This document shows, piece after piece, positions 8,177 through 17,518 of a stretch of DNA of 64,000 nt; position 1 is the stretch's first letter; every line of letters begins with the position of its first letter. Source of the stretch: Trebonia kvetii. Its GTDB lineage: Bacteria; Actinomycetota; Actinomycetes; Streptosporangiales; Streptosporangiaceae. Below the pieces are notes generated by a model. That model searched no databases, was not told the origin of the DNA, and worked only from the letters and a program-made list of their open reading frames with translations. The position numbers and the translations under genes were made by a program. The stretch spans positions 62,001 to 126,000 of the forward strand of contig NZ_RPFW01000006.1 in assembly GCF_007827045.1 (NCBI RefSeq), given 5' to 3'.

Positions 8177-9049
8177 ATGAGCGAAAACGACCCACCGCAG
8201 GCGCCTCACGTGCCACCGGGCGATCCGGCGGCACCCGAGGTCATCGACAGCATCCGGACGCTGCACACGAGGATCGACGAGCTGCACCAGATGGTGGCGC
8301 AGCGTCTCGAGGCACAGGGCGTGCACGCGGGCGGGTGGCTGCACGAGCACCCCGGCGCGCTCCACCCGCGCTCCATCGCGCCCGCGTGGCGACGGGTGAC
8401 CCAGGGCGAGATTCGCTGGCCCGTCACGATCACTGTGGCGGCGGCCATCGCGCTCCAGGTGGCGGTGCCGGGCCGGCTGGTGCTTCTCAGGCCAACGTGG
8501 ATCCTGCCCGCGGTGCAGGGCGCGCTGCTCATCGCGCTCGTTGCCGCCAACCCGCACCGGATCGACAGGCAGTCGACGATGCTGCGGACGCTGAGCCTGT
8601 TCCTGGCGGCGCTGCTAACCTTCGCCAACATCTGGTCGGTGGCCAAGCTGGCCGTCGACATCACCAGGGGCGACATGGGCGGCAGCCCAGGCCAGCTGCT
8701 CATCACCGGCGGCTCCATCTGGCTGACCAATGTCGTCGTGTTCGGCCTGTGGTACTGGGAGTTCGACCGCGGCGGCCCGGTCGCCCGTGCGCTCAACCTG
8801 AAGGGCAGGTACCCGGACTTCCAGTTCCCGCAGATGACCAGCCCGCCGGAGATGGTGCCGCCGGACTGGGAACCGGCCTTCCTCGACTACTTCTACCTGG
8901 CGTTCACCAACGCCTCGGCGTTCAGCCCGACCGACGTGATGCCCATGTCGCGATGGGCGAAGGTGGCGATGACAGTGCAGTCGGTCATCTCGATCGTGAC
9001 TGTCGCCCTCGTCGTATCGCGCGCGGTCAACATCCTGCCGGGCACCTGA
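8177..9049 (+). CDS. Integral membrane protein, DUF1345/channel-like C-terminus
   Basis: A 290-residue protein. Residues about 20-45 form a short amphipathic or coiled segment ('IDELHQMVAQRLEAQ'). Four to five membrane helices follow: two around 85-120, then about 135-160, 170-195 and a last one at 265-285. Between the last two, 'DYFYLAFTNASAFSPTDVMP' followed by 'RWAKVAMTVQS' has the layout of a K+ channel pore loop, but the TVGYG filter is absent. DUF1345 proteins show the same layout. Transported substrate is unknown. ATG at 8177 or GTG at 8168 are both possible starts. Confidence 0.75.
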   Translation: MSENDPPQAPHVPPGDPAAPEVIDSIRTLHTRIDELHQMVAQRLEAQGVHAGGWLHEHPGALHPRSIAPAWRRVTQGEIRWPVTITVAAAIALQVAVPGRLVLLRPTWILPAVQGALLIALVAANPHRIDRQSTMLRTLSLFLAALLTFANIWSVAKLAVDITRGDMGGSPGQLLITGGSIWLTNVVVFGLWYWEFDRGGPVARALNLKGRYPDFQFPQMTSPPEMVPPDWEPAFLDYFYLAFTNASAFSPTDVMPMSRWAKVAMTVQSVISIVTVALVVSRAVNILPGT

Positions 9050-9092
9050 CGGCTGCTTCCGCTCGGTGATCTTCCGGCGTAACCTGCATGTC

Positions 9093-10121
9093 ATGCTGCT
9101 CCCCACGTCACTGGTTGGAAGCTATCCACAGCCTGACTGGCTCATCGACAGGGGCCGTCTCGCCGGTCGCTTCCCACCGCGGGTCAGGGCTCGCGAGCTC
9201 TGGCGCATCGAGCCCGAGTTCCTCGCCGAGGCGCAGGACGATGCCACCCTGCTAGCCATCCGCGCCCAGGAGGACGCCGGACTCGACATCATCACCGACG
9301 GCGAGATCCGCAGGGAGAGCTACTCCAACCGGTTCGCGACCGCCCTCGACGGGGTGGACATCGACAATCCGGGCACCGCCCTCGACCGCAGCGGGCACCC
9401 GAACCCGGTGCCACGCGTGACCGGACCGATCCGCCGCAGGCATCCGGTTGAGGTCGCCGACGTGAAGTTCCTGCGGGAGCACACGTCGCGGACCATCAAG
9501 ATCACCGTGCCCGGCCCGTTCACCATGTCGCAGCAGGCGCAGGACGACTACTACGGGTCGCGGGAAGCACTCGCGTTCGGCTACGCGGAGGCGGTGAACG
9601 AGGAGATCAGGGACCTGTTCGCGGCGGGCGCCGACATCGTGCAGCTGGACGAGCCGTACCTGCAGGCCCGGGCCGGCGAGGCCGCGCAGTACGGGGTAAA
9701 GGTGATCAACCGCGCGCTCGACGGGGTGACCGGGCTCGGCACCACCGCGCTGCACCTCTGCTTCGGCTACGCGGCGATCATTCACGAGCGCCCGGCCGGG
9801 TACTCCTTCCTGCCCGAGCTCGCGGCGTGCGACGTCGAGCAGATCTCCATTGAGACGGCGCAGTCCGGCCTCGACTGCTCCGTGCTCAGCTCGCTCGAGG
9901 GCAAGACGATCATTCTCGGCGTGATCGACCTGTCCGACCCCGCCGTGGAAACGCCAGAGATCGTCGCGGAGCGCGTGCGGCGAGCGCTGCCCTACGTGCC
10001 GGCGTCGAAGATCGTGATCGCGACGGACTGCGGGATGAAGTACATACCGCGGGCGACCGCGGACGGCAAGATGGCCGCCATGACCGCCGCGGCCGCACAG
10101 CTGCGCGCCGAGCTCGGCTGA
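9093..10121 (+). CDS. Cobalamin-independent methionine synthase (MetE C-terminal) family protein
   Basis: The 343-residue protein corresponds to the C-terminal catalytic barrel of MetE and lacks the N-terminal half. It opens with 'LPTSLVGSYPQPDW'. It carries the likely zinc ligands of the family: HxC in 'TALHLCFGYA', the acidic residue in 'QISIETAQSG', and the Cys of 'ATDCGMKYIPR'. Single-barrel members transfer methyl groups from donors other than folate or have uncharacterised roles, so annotation as a true methionine synthase is not justified. The ATG at 9093 is chosen because it gives the standard short N-terminus. Confidence 0.85.
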   Translation: MLLPTSLVGSYPQPDWLIDRGRLAGRFPPRVRARELWRIEPEFLAEAQDDATLLAIRAQEDAGLDIITDGEIRRESYSNRFATALDGVDIDNPGTALDRSGHPNPVPRVTGPIRRRHPVEVADVKFLREHTSRTIKITVPGPFTMSQQAQDDYYGSREALAFGYAEAVNEEIRDLFAAGADIVQLDEPYLQARAGEAAQYGVKVINRALDGVTGLGTTALHLCFGYAAIIHERPAGYSFLPELAACDVEQISIETAQSGLDCSVLSSLEGKTIILGVIDLSDPAVETPEIVAERVRRALPYVPASKIVIATDCGMKYIPRATADGKMAAMTAAAAQLRAELG

Positions 10122-10134
10122 GTTCCTTCCCGCC

Positions 10135-10887
10135 TTACCGGCCGCCGGGCCCCATCGGGTCCGGCGGCCGGTTCGGTGCGTACGGGTTGGGCACGGCACG
10201 GAACGACCCGGTGTTGCGCAGCACCCGCGACGCGCCGGTGATCCGGGTGGTATCCACCGGGCTGGTCGCGCCGGTCGGGACGAAGGCATCCTCGGCCGGG
10301 AGCGGGATGCCGGTGGTGTTGCGGGGCAGGACCGTGCCGACGAGCTCCGGCTCGCTGCGCCGCCGCCGCAACGGCGGTGCGTCCGTCTTGACGGCAGCAA
10401 GGTAATCGTCGGCGGACGACTCCGGCTCGGTGCCGTCGCCGTGCCGGGGCGCGCGCCAGCGGGACGGGATGCACATCGGCAGCACCATGACGACTCCGGC
10501 GGCAGTCAGCAGGCCGTTGCAGAGCAGTGCCTGCCAGCCCGCGCCGAACGCCTGGGTGCGCAGCGGTATCAGGTCAACCGCGCGCTGGACGCTGACCAGG
10601 TAGAGGCCGGTCCAGGCGAGAAGCAGCAGGCCGGGAAGTCCCACGGCGAGTGGCGAGAGCCGGCGGATGATGACGAGCAGGCCGGCCAGCAGGCCGGTGG
10701 CCACCACCGCCGCCAGGGCGAGCAGTGCGGAGCTGTTCGACAGCAAGGACCCGCCACCGGCCGGCAGCGCACTCGACTGACCCGGTAGCGCCGTCGGGTT
10801 GAGCAGCTCGTGGTAACCCCATGCGCCCGCGAAGAACATAACCGCGGTCAAGACGATAGCCAGGGCGGTCCCGTAGAGATGTCTCAC
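10135..10887 (-). CDS. Actinobacterial membrane protein with proline-rich tail
   Basis: A 250-residue protein with four predicted membrane helices: about 5-28, 50-75, 80-100 and 118-138. A cytoplasmic-looking tail follows, rich in Arg, Pro and Thr and ending PNPYAPNRPPDPMGPGGR. I recognise it only as a type of conserved membrane protein found in actinobacteria. It is convergent with the MetE-like gene, with a 13-bp gap. No enzymatic motif is visible. Confidence 0.75.
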   Translation of the reverse strand: MRHLYGTALAIVLTAVMFFAGAWGYHELLNPTALPGQSSALPAGGGSLLSNSSALLALAAVVATGLLAGLLVIIRRLSPLAVGLPGLLLLAWTGLYLVSVQRAVDLIPLRTQAFGAGWQALLCNGLLTAAGVVMVLPMCIPSRWRAPRHGDGTEPESSADDYLAAVKTDAPPLRRRRSEPELVGTVLPRNTTGIPLPAEDAFVPTGATSPVDTTRITGASRVLRNTGSFRAVPNPYAPNRPPDPMGPGGR

Positions 10888-10968
10888 GTCCTCCCCTTCC
10901 TCCCCTGTAGCTCAAGTCCCCCGCGCACTTTGATCACAGATCCATAAACGTCACATCGCTTGACTACG

Positions 10969-11157
10969 TTACAGCCGACAAAAGCCCGGCGAGCGGCATT
11001 GCGGGAGGAAAGGGCGTGCACGCGGTTGCGCGGACCGCCGCAACTCCGTTATGTCGCGCAGGGCGGCGGCGATCTCCCACTCGTGCCACCGCAGCGTGCT
11101 CTCGGCCACGATCTCGGACAGGTCCGCCTCGTCAGGTCCATACCTGCGGGTTGTCAC
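10969..11157 (-). CDS. Possible small hypothetical protein
   Basis: A 62-residue frame starting MTTRRYGPDEADLSEIVAES. Its first 40 residues have a balanced, helix-forming composition unlike the Arg/Pro-rich shadow frames around it, and it would be divergent from the DUF1254 gene. The last 20 residues look non-coding. It could be a genuine small gene or the fragment of one. Confidence 0.35.
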   Translation of the reverse strand: MTTRRYGPDEADLSEIVAESTLRWHEWEIAAALRDITELRRSAQPRARPFLPQCRSPGFCRL

Positions 11158-11249
11158 CCGGGGAGGATGATCCCGAGACGGGGCCGAGTACTTAGCCTCC
11201 GTCTAGTGGTGTCCCTGGCATCAGGCAGATGGGAGGAACGCGGAGCAGC

Positions 11250-12659
11250 ATGTCGCGAATACCGGGCAGCGTGCGTGAATCCATCGCCGTTCCAGACGTG
11301 ATCACCTCCCCGTTCGGAGATCTGACTTTCTTCGACGGAGTGCCGAGCCTGGAGTCGGTGGACACCATCTACGACCTGCTTGACCTGATCCGCGGCATCG
11401 AGGTCTACCTCAACACCATCCCAGGCGCGTCCCTTGTCGCCATGCGCGCCGGGTTTCGCAGCGTCGGCATGGACGGATCGAGGGTGCTCGGCTACACCGC
11501 GCCCCGGGCGAACTCCGGCAGCTTCTTCCTGACCGCGAACACCGAGACCACCTACGGTTCGATGTTCCTCGACCTGAAGGCGGACGGGCCCACGGTCATC
11601 GAGAACCCGCCGAACTCGCTGTGCGTCCTCGATGACTTCTGGTTCCGCTACGTCGCCGACCTCGGGCTGGCCGGCCCGGACAACGGCGCCGGCGGCAAGT
11701 ACCTGCTGCTGCCGCCCGGCTACGACGGTGGCGTGCCTGCCGGGTACTTCGCCTGCCGCACCAGCACCTACACCAACTGGCTGGTGGTGCGGGCGCTCGG
11801 CGGCGTGGACGACATCGTCAAGACCCGGGTCTACCCGCTGGCCCAGGCGGGCGCGCCGCCGAAGATGAGCTACCTCAATATCGCGGGCAAGAAGCAGAAC
11901 ACGGTGCACGCCAACGACTTCTCCTTCTACGAGGAGATCAACACGCTGATCCAGGAGGAGCCGGCCGACGCGCTCGACGCGGAACGCGCCGGTCAGTGCG
12001 CCGCCATCGGCATCGTCAAGGGCCAGCCGTTCGCGCCGGACAAGCGGATGCGCCGCATCCTGTCGCAGGCGGCGCCGCTTGGCGCGGCGGCCGCCAGAGC
12101 CATCACCTACAAGCCACGGGACCCGGCCGCCTACCGGTATCCCGGCAGCAACTGGCTCAACGCCTTCGTCGGCGGCAGCTACGAGTTCCTGCGCAACCAC
12201 GCCCGGCTGCTCGACGCCCGGGCCCAGTTCCACTACTTCGCCACGGTCATCACGCCGGCCATGGCCGCCGCCACCCCGGGCACCGGGTCCGCGTACGCCT
12301 ACACCGCGATGGACGCCAACGGCAACTGGCTCGACGGCGGCTTGTCCTATCAGCTCACGTTTCCGCCGGACATACCGGCGCAGAACTTCTGGTCCGTCGA
12401 CGTGTACGACACGCAGACCCGCTCGCTGCTCGAGACCGACAACCCCTACCCCTCCGTGATGAGCATCGGCGGCACGGTGCGGGCCAACGACGACGGCAGC
12501 ACCACGCTGTACTTCGGGCCCGACGCTCCTGAGGGCAGGCAGTCGAACTGGGTGCAGACCGTGCCAGGCAAGTCCTGGTTCGCCATCTTGCGGCTCTACG
12601 GACCGCTCCAGGCCTGGTTCGACAAGACCTGGCGTCCCGGCGAGATAGAACCGCGCTAA
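11250..12659 (+). CDS. DUF1254/DUF1214 protein
   Basis: A 469-residue protein with an N-terminal DUF1254 region (about 25-180, including 'SFFLTANTETTYGSMFLDL') and a C-terminal DUF1214 region (about 330-450, including 'PAQNFWSVDVYDTQTRSLL'). The two domains commonly occur together in one protein of unknown function, often exported. Here no signal peptide is visible. GGGAGG at 11231-11236 serves the ATG at 11250 rather than the earlier ATG at 11229. Its TAA overlaps the stop codon of the convergent DinB gene by two bases. Confidence 0.85.
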   Translation: MSRIPGSVRESIAVPDVITSPFGDLTFFDGVPSLESVDTIYDLLDLIRGIEVYLNTIPGASLVAMRAGFRSVGMDGSRVLGYTAPRANSGSFFLTANTETTYGSMFLDLKADGPTVIENPPNSLCVLDDFWFRYVADLGLAGPDNGAGGKYLLLPPGYDGGVPAGYFACRTSTYTNWLVVRALGGVDDIVKTRVYPLAQAGAPPKMSYLNIAGKKQNTVHANDFSFYEEINTLIQEEPADALDAERAGQCAAIGIVKGQPFAPDKRMRRILSQAAPLGAAAARAITYKPRDPAAYRYPGSNWLNAFVGGSYEFLRNHARLLDARAQFHYFATVITPAMAAATPGTGSAYAYTAMDANGNWLDGGLSYQLTFPPDIPAQNFWSVDVYDTQTRSLLETDNPYPSVMSIGGTVRANDDGSTTLYFGPDAPEGRQSNWVQTVPGKSWFAILRLYGPLQAWFDKTWRPGEIEPR

Positions 12660-13261
12660 GTGTCGAGCGGTGCCTTGCTTGGGCCGGCCGCTGCGCGCGC
12701 TGCTTCCTCGACGCGCTGGCGGTAGGCGCTCCACCAGGCGGCTTCGTCCGAGGGCAGGTTGGGCCGGTCAGCGGTGAGCCCGGCCGTCCCGTCGATGAGC
12801 TCGCGGATGATGTCCGCGTGCCCGGCGTGCTGGCCGGTCTCGGCGATCACCCGGACAAGGACATGGTGGAGCGTGACCTCGTTGCGGTCGGCCGGCCACC
12901 ACGGCACGCGACCGATGGCGTCGAGATCGAGTGCCTCGATGGTGGCATCGGAATGCGCCCATGCCCGCCGGTACAGGCCCGTGATGAACTCGCGCGATTC
13001 ACCCGGCGTCGCGAACATGTCGGAGTTCGGGTCCGACTCATCCCAGGGAAGCTCGCCCGCGAAGGGCCGGCCGAAGGTATCGCCGAAGTACCCGATCTCC
13101 ACGCCGGCCAGGTGCTTGACCAGGCCAAGGAGATTGGTCCCCGTCGGCACCATCGGGCGGCGCACGTCATATTCGGACAGACCCTCGAGTTTCCACAGCA
13201 CCGACCCGCGTGTTTCCCGCAGGTAGCGGCGGAGGTCGGCTTTGCGATCAGACTCGGCCAT
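12656..13261 (-). CDS. DinB-family (DUF664) protein
   Basis: A 201-residue four-helix-bundle protein. It shows the DinB/DUF664 layout: 'NLLGLVKHLAGVEIGYFG' near 45-62 and 'VIAETGQHAGHADIIREL' near 150-167, which contribute the putative metal-binding histidines. Many actinobacterial members are thought to be mycothiol-dependent transferases, and mshD in the same window makes that plausible. The substrate is unknown. It is divergent from the GNAT gene, 52 bp apart. Confidence 0.85.
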   Translation of the reverse strand: MAESDRKADLRRYLRETRGSVLWKLEGLSEYDVRRPMVPTGTNLLGLVKHLAGVEIGYFGDTFGRPFAGELPWDESDPNSDMFATPGESREFITGLYRRAWAHSDATIEALDLDAIGRVPWWPADRNEVTLHHVLVRVIAETGQHAGHADIIRELIDGTAGLTADRPNLPSDEAAWWSAYRQRVEEAARAAAGPSKAPLDT

Positions 13262-13313
13262 GAGACTAGGCTGCCATATTCGGCGACCCGGAGAGTCCTG
13301 CCATGATGGCCGG

Positions 13314-13733
13314 ATGTCTTTCGTATTGCGCGCAGCGACCATCGACGACGTTGACGGACTCCTTTCGATGTGGCAGGAGGCGGCTGGGAACGCTGGCCGC
13401 CCGGCCGACACCCGCCAGGCCGTGACGACCCTGCTTGGCCGCGACCCGGAGGCGCTGATCCTCGCCGAGCAGGACGGCGAGCTGATCGGTTCGATCATCG
13501 CTGGATGGGATGGCTGGCGCTGCCACCTGTACCGGCTCGCGGTCCGGCCCGACTGGCGACGCAAGGGTGTCGCGTCCGCGCTGCTGCGGGCCGCCGAAGA
13601 TAGATTCAAGTGTCTCGGAGCAAGCCGGGCCGATGCGATGGTGCTCGATGACAATGATCTCGGCCAGAACCTGTGGCGGGCCAGCGGGTACAGCAGGCAG
13701 GACGACTGGCGCCGCTGGATGAAGACGATCTGA
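13314..13733 (+). CDS. GNAT N-acetyltransferase
   Basis: The 139-residue protein is a single GNAT domain. The acetyl-CoA pyrophosphate loop is 'LAVRPDWRRKGVASALL' near 78-94, preceded by beta-strand 'GSIIAGWDGW' and followed by 'NLWRASGYSRQDDW'. Start ATG 13314 gives MSFVLRAATIDD, the normal beginning of the fold. The upstream in-frame extension overlaps the divergent DinB gene and is not family-like. The acceptor substrate is unknown. Confidence 0.86.
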   Translation: MSFVLRAATIDDVDGLLSMWQEAAGNAGRPADTRQAVTTLLGRDPEALILAEQDGELIGSIIAGWDGWRCHLYRLAVRPDWRRKGVASALLRAAEDRFKCLGASRADAMVLDDNDLGQNLWRASGYSRQDDWRRWMKTI

Positions 13734-13741
13734 AGCCGCGG

Positions 13742-15277
13742 TTAGCTCTTGCTGCTCGCCGGGCAGGAGACCGGGGCTTGGAACTCCGGATGGGCACCGG
13801 GGGTCTGGTCGGTGAACCGGCAGCCGAACAGCGGCGATGAGACCGCCCGCGGGTCGAGGATGTTGTCGCCGGCGGGCCGCTTCCCGGTGTGGATCCACGA
13901 GACGAGGGCGGAGAACGCCGACGACAGCTCGCTGGTCGTGTAACCGCAGTGCGTGACTTCGCGGATGGCCCGGCCCACGAACAGGCGCCCCTGGCCGTGC
14001 ACCACCATCATGGCGTCGTACTGCTGATCCATGGAGAACGGAACGAACAGGTCGCCGATACCGTGAACCGACAGCACAGGGATTCCCGGGTTGCCGTGGA
14101 TCGCCGGCAGTTCCGCGGGCGACAGGGCGTCGGCCGAGGAGGTCGCCGTGACCGGTACCCGCAGCACGGCGCGGTTGAGCGCGATCTCCTGTGGAAGGTC
14201 AAACAGCGGCTGGTCGCTGAACGTGTAGAACGTGTGCTCGTTGCCCACCACGCTCCCGTTCGCGAAGCCGAGGGTGCCGCCGCTGGTCCCGGGGTAGAGG
14301 CCGAACAGGAACGGGACCTGGGTCAGCGGCGGGAACCCGAAACTGTTCCAGTAGTCGAGAGCGCTGGTGAAACCGGGACGGGTACCGCCGGACAGCTGCT
14401 CCACGGTGTCTGCCCACAGTGTCCCGGTACTGGTCAGGTTGGTGCTGAACGTCTGGCCGCCGGTGGCCGGGTTGGGCGTAATCCCCAGGGCGGGCAACTC
14501 GGACTCCGCTGCGGCCTGGTACGCGGGCGCGTACGCCTGGCCGGCTGCCAGCGTCGTCGGATAGCTGATCGTCGTCCCGGTGAGGGCCGCGGCAGTGACG
14601 TTGGCGCCGAGGAAATAGTTGAACAGGTTGTTGCCCGCTAGCACCCCGCAGTAGGGCATCGCGCCGACGAAGTCGCCCTTGTACGCCTCAATCTCGGCCG
14701 TTGTGATCTCGCCGCCCATCGACAGGCCGCTCATGATCACCTGCCGGGCGCGCAGTCTGGTGATCGACGGGAACGCCTTCAGCAGGTCGTGCGTGTCCAC
14801 GACGCCGTCGCCCGGGTCGTAGCCGTTCATCGCGTAGCTCGATGCCGCCCAGGCGAACCCGTTGTCGACGAAGTACTGGCGCAGCTGGGGTTCATCGACC
14901 CACACCTCGGTGCCGTTCCCCCGGTAACCGTGGGCGAACATCACGAGCGTCCCGTTCCAGTTAGGCGGAACCTCTACTCGGTAGGCGCCGCCATCGGCGG
15001 CGATGCCCGTCCAGACGTGGGACAGCTGGCCGCTGCCGTTGGCGATCGGGCCAAACGGCGCGACGTAGGCCGCACCGGTGAACTCACACGCCGGGTCGGC
15101 GATCTGAACGCCGGGGACCATGGCGCTTGGCGTGGTGACACAGCTACTGGGGCTGAACGCCATCCCGGCGGCCTGGGCCGCCCTGGACCAGCCGGCGAAC
15201 GACCCTAGGAGCATGAGGCTGCCCGTAGCGATCGCGAGGATGAGGCGGCGGGGGTGAGAGCGAGCCGGCATTGGCAT
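13742..15277 (-). CDS. Secreted alpha/beta hydrolase
   Basis: A 511-residue exported protein. It has a Sec-type signal peptide (basic 'RSHPRR', hydrophobic 12-30, cleavage near AAQAAG). The hydrolase fold follows, with oxyanion-hole 'AHGYRGNG' (115-122), nucleophile elbow G-L-S186-M-G, a likely acid in 'HGIGDLFVPF', and a histidine in 'EVTHCGYTT'. C46, C64 and late cysteines may form disulfides. The substrate could be an ester or a polymer. It is convergent with the GNAT gene (9-bp spacer) and stands alone. Confidence 0.86.
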   Translation of the reverse strand: MPMPARSHPRRLILAIATGSLMLLGSFAGWSRAAQAAGMAFSPSSCVTTPSAMVPGVQIADPACEFTGAAYVAPFGPIANGSGQLSHVWTGIAADGGAYRVEVPPNWNGTLVMFAHGYRGNGTEVWVDEPQLRQYFVDNGFAWAASSYAMNGYDPGDGVVDTHDLLKAFPSITRLRARQVIMSGLSMGGEITTAEIEAYKGDFVGAMPYCGVLAGNNLFNYFLGANVTAAALTGTTISYPTTLAAGQAYAPAYQAAAESELPALGITPNPATGGQTFSTNLTSTGTLWADTVEQLSGGTRPGFTSALDYWNSFGFPPLTQVPFLFGLYPGTSGGTLGFANGSVVGNEHTFYTFSDQPLFDLPQEIALNRAVLRVPVTATSSADALSPAELPAIHGNPGIPVLSVHGIGDLFVPFSMDQQYDAMMVVHGQGRLFVGRAIREVTHCGYTTSELSSAFSALVSWIHTGKRPAGDNILDPRAVSSPLFGCRFTDQTPGAHPEFQAPVSCPASSKS

Positions 15278-15438
15278 TCCTCCGAGATGGCAGTGCGCTA
15301 TGCGTAGCTTGCTCTCGTGTTACACAAGGTTCAAGACGGCCACAAGCAAAAGATTTCGGTTTTCAGACGTTTTCCAACGATAATTCCGACATTTTTGGCC
15401 TATCGCCTACAAATCGGCCATGGTGACCGCCTGCGCAA

Positions 15439-16035
15439 TCAGGGCGTGAACGGGTACCTTCCGGTAACGACGAGCAGGATGTCCTTGACGGTCATCGGCA
15501 CGACGTTAGTCCCGTCTCCCACCGACACGTCTGCGTCGGTGGCGGTCAGGCGGTGTCCGTGCAGGTCGACGCCGAAGAATCTGAGCTGCCGTGGACCGGT
15601 TGAGGCGAGCACCAGGGCGATGCGGTCGGCCGATGGCGCGGGAAGGCCAAGCGGCTCGGTGGCATCGAGGCCGTGGATGACGTCGTGGCTGAGCGCCCCG
15701 GCGCCTCCGCCGCCAGGCGGCTGCCAGGGGTTGCCGATATTGCGCTGGAGAAGATGCACGAGTTCCGCCCCGCTCATCTCTCCTGCTGTTGAACGGGCGT
15801 CGCGGTCGGCGTACTTGGTGAAGGAGAATCCGGCTCGGATCATGCCGGCAATCGTCCCTAGCGGTTTGGTCCGGAACGGCATCGTGATGTGGGCAACGAC
15901 CTCACGGACGCGCCAGCCTTCGCAGAGCGACAGCGTGTCCCACTGCTCCGGTGACAGGTCACAGAAGAGGGCGGCAAGCCGTTCTCGCTCTGCCTGGGTC
16001 TCGGCGGTGAGGTCGTGAGCTGGGGATGTGCGCAT
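15439..16035 (-). CDS. Mycothiol-dependent maleylpyruvate isomerase-like (MDMPI/TIGR03083) protein
   Basis: A 198-residue protein. The N-terminal DinB-like domain carries the MDMPI signature 'LCEGWRVREVVAHITMPF' near 37-54 and a second histidine region 'GALSHDVIHGLD' near 113-124. The C-terminal segment ends 'LLVVTGRYPFTP'. Related proteins use mycothiol as a cofactor; most are of unknown substrate. It lies 67 bp downstream of, and on the same strand as, the frameshifted sigma factor, a pairing often seen in actinobacteria. Confidence 0.85.
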   Translation of the reverse strand: MRTSPAHDLTAETQAERERLAALFCDLSPEQWDTLSLCEGWRVREVVAHITMPFRTKPLGTIAGMIRAGFSFTKYADRDARSTAGEMSGAELVHLLQRNIGNPWQPPGGGGAGALSHDVIHGLDATEPLGLPAPSADRIALVLASTGPRQLRFFGVDLHGHRLTATDADVSVGDGTNVVPMTVKDILLVVTGRYPFTP

Positions 16036-16102
16036 CGGGGTTCCTTCCGCGTCGAAGATGGCTTCGTTGACTGGTACGACGCGGAGCCGCAGGACTCATC
16101 GG

Positions 16103-17109
16103 TCAGCGTGCGGCGATTCCCCGTTCTTGGAGACTGTCCGGCAGGCCGAACTCGCGGAACCGATGCTGCGTGCCGAGGAAGGTCACGATCTGGGCGATCT
16201 GCCCGTCCCGGATCTGGACTGCCATGAGGGCGAACGGGCGGAGAACGTCGTCGTCTCCCGGGCGGTACTGTCCGAACCCTTGGGCGCCGTTCATGAGGCA
16301 AGGAACGAGCCGCGCTCCCGCGCACGAGTCGCTTGCACCCATCGCCTGGGCGATCGACTCGGCACCCGTCAGCCGCCACAGGAACGGCGGCATGGAGCTC
16401 ACGGCGTCCGCACGCAGGATCGCCGTCAACCCTGCGATGTCGTGAGCCTCGAAAGCGGTCACGTACCGGTGCAGTAGGTCCCGCTGTGCGGCGTCCTGGG
16501 AATCGGCGATGTCGAACGGGTCTGGCCGCCGCGCGGCGAGCGACGCCCGCGCACGCTGCAGCGCGCTGTTCGCCGCGGCCACCGTGATGCCGAGGATCTG
16601 CGCAGTCTCCTGGGCGGTGAACGCGAGGACATCACGCAGCACCAGGACGGCTCGCTGACGTGGGGCCAGGCACTGGAGCGCGACCAGGAACCCAGGCGAA
16701 CTGACTCTCGTTCCAGCACCATCGCGGCGGGGTCGCGCGCCGCGATCACGCGCCCGTCGGGCATCGGGTCCAACCACCGGTCCGGAGGAAGCGGCGTCCC
16801 CAGGTCCCCTCCCGGGACAACGCCCTCATCCAGGTCGATCACGAGCACGCGCCGCTTCGCCGAGCGCAGCATGTCGATGCAGACATTCGTCGCGATCCCG
16901 TGGACCCAGGTGCTCAACCGTCCGCGGCTTGGGTCGTACTGATCCAGTTTGGACGATGCCCGGATCAGGGTCTCCTGGACCGCGTCGTCGGTGTCCGCCG
17001 AGGATCCAAGCAGCCGGTAACAGTAGCCGGTCAGGGGGACGCGCAGCGCCTCAAGGCGCTCGATCGCCAACTCGTCAGCCCGCACCGGCCCCCCAGCCAC
17101 AGACGGCAA
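16103..17109 (-). pseudogene. SigG/TIGR02960-type ECF sigma factor with SnoaL domain, frameshifted
   Basis: Two frames together give one protein. The first (from 17109) has sigma region 2: 'PLTGYCYRLLGSSADTDDAV' and 'RGRLSTWVHGIATNVCIDML'. The second (to 16103) has region 4 'LAPRQRAVLVLRDVLAF' and the helix-turn-helix, then a SnoaL/NTF2-like C-terminal domain ('RYVTAFEAHDIAGLTAILR'). The frame changes at the CCC run 16691-16693, where one base appears to be missing from a G-run on the coding strand. Either the gene is inactivated or the base is a sequencing error. The pairing with the MDMPI-like gene downstream is typical for this class. Confidence 0.85.
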
Positions 17110-17117
17110 TGCCCCAA

Positions 17118-17459
17118 TCAGATCATGGACCGAACTGAGCTGATCCGCAGCTCATCATTGAGCGATCCGCCTGGGCACAACTCCATCACCATGTACGGGC
17201 GTCCGTCGCGCAACGCTCCCGCGTCGTACACGTCGATGACGTGCGGGTGCCCGGACAGCCGCCCCGCCGCGGTCACCTCGCGGAAGAACCGCCGCTGGTC
17301 CCGTTCGGAGTGCAGCGCCCGACTGTCCACCTTGACAGCCGTCTCGCGGCCCACCGCCTCCTGCCACGTCCGGTACACGGTGGCGAACCCGCCCGAGCCG
17401 AGGACGCCGATGACTTTATGTCCGGGAATATCCGGTGCCGGAATCACAGCACGGGACAC
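17118..17459 (-). pseudogene. Truncated serine/threonine protein kinase (N-lobe only)
   Basis: The 113-residue frame contains the glycine loop 'LGSGGFATVYRTW' (20-32), the ATP lysine K43 in 'AVKVD', the alphaC glutamate E61 in 'FFREV', and hinge 'YMVMELCPGGSLNDELR'. It stops there, before the catalytic HRD and DFG motifs. It therefore cannot phosphorylate. The break lies 8 bp before the sigma-factor start, so a deletion probably joined the kinase stump to the sigma locus. The remaining fold could at most bind nucleotide. Confidence 0.88.
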
Positions 17460-17518
17460 TAGTCTTTCTCGGCACAGCGCACAGGCAAACTGGCGCGCCG
17501 TGCGGGAGTCTCTTATGT

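Noticed and set aside
11154-12734. 526-codon minus-strand frame
   Set aside because: It is the GC-rich reverse of the DUF1254 gene, with no protein-like motifs.
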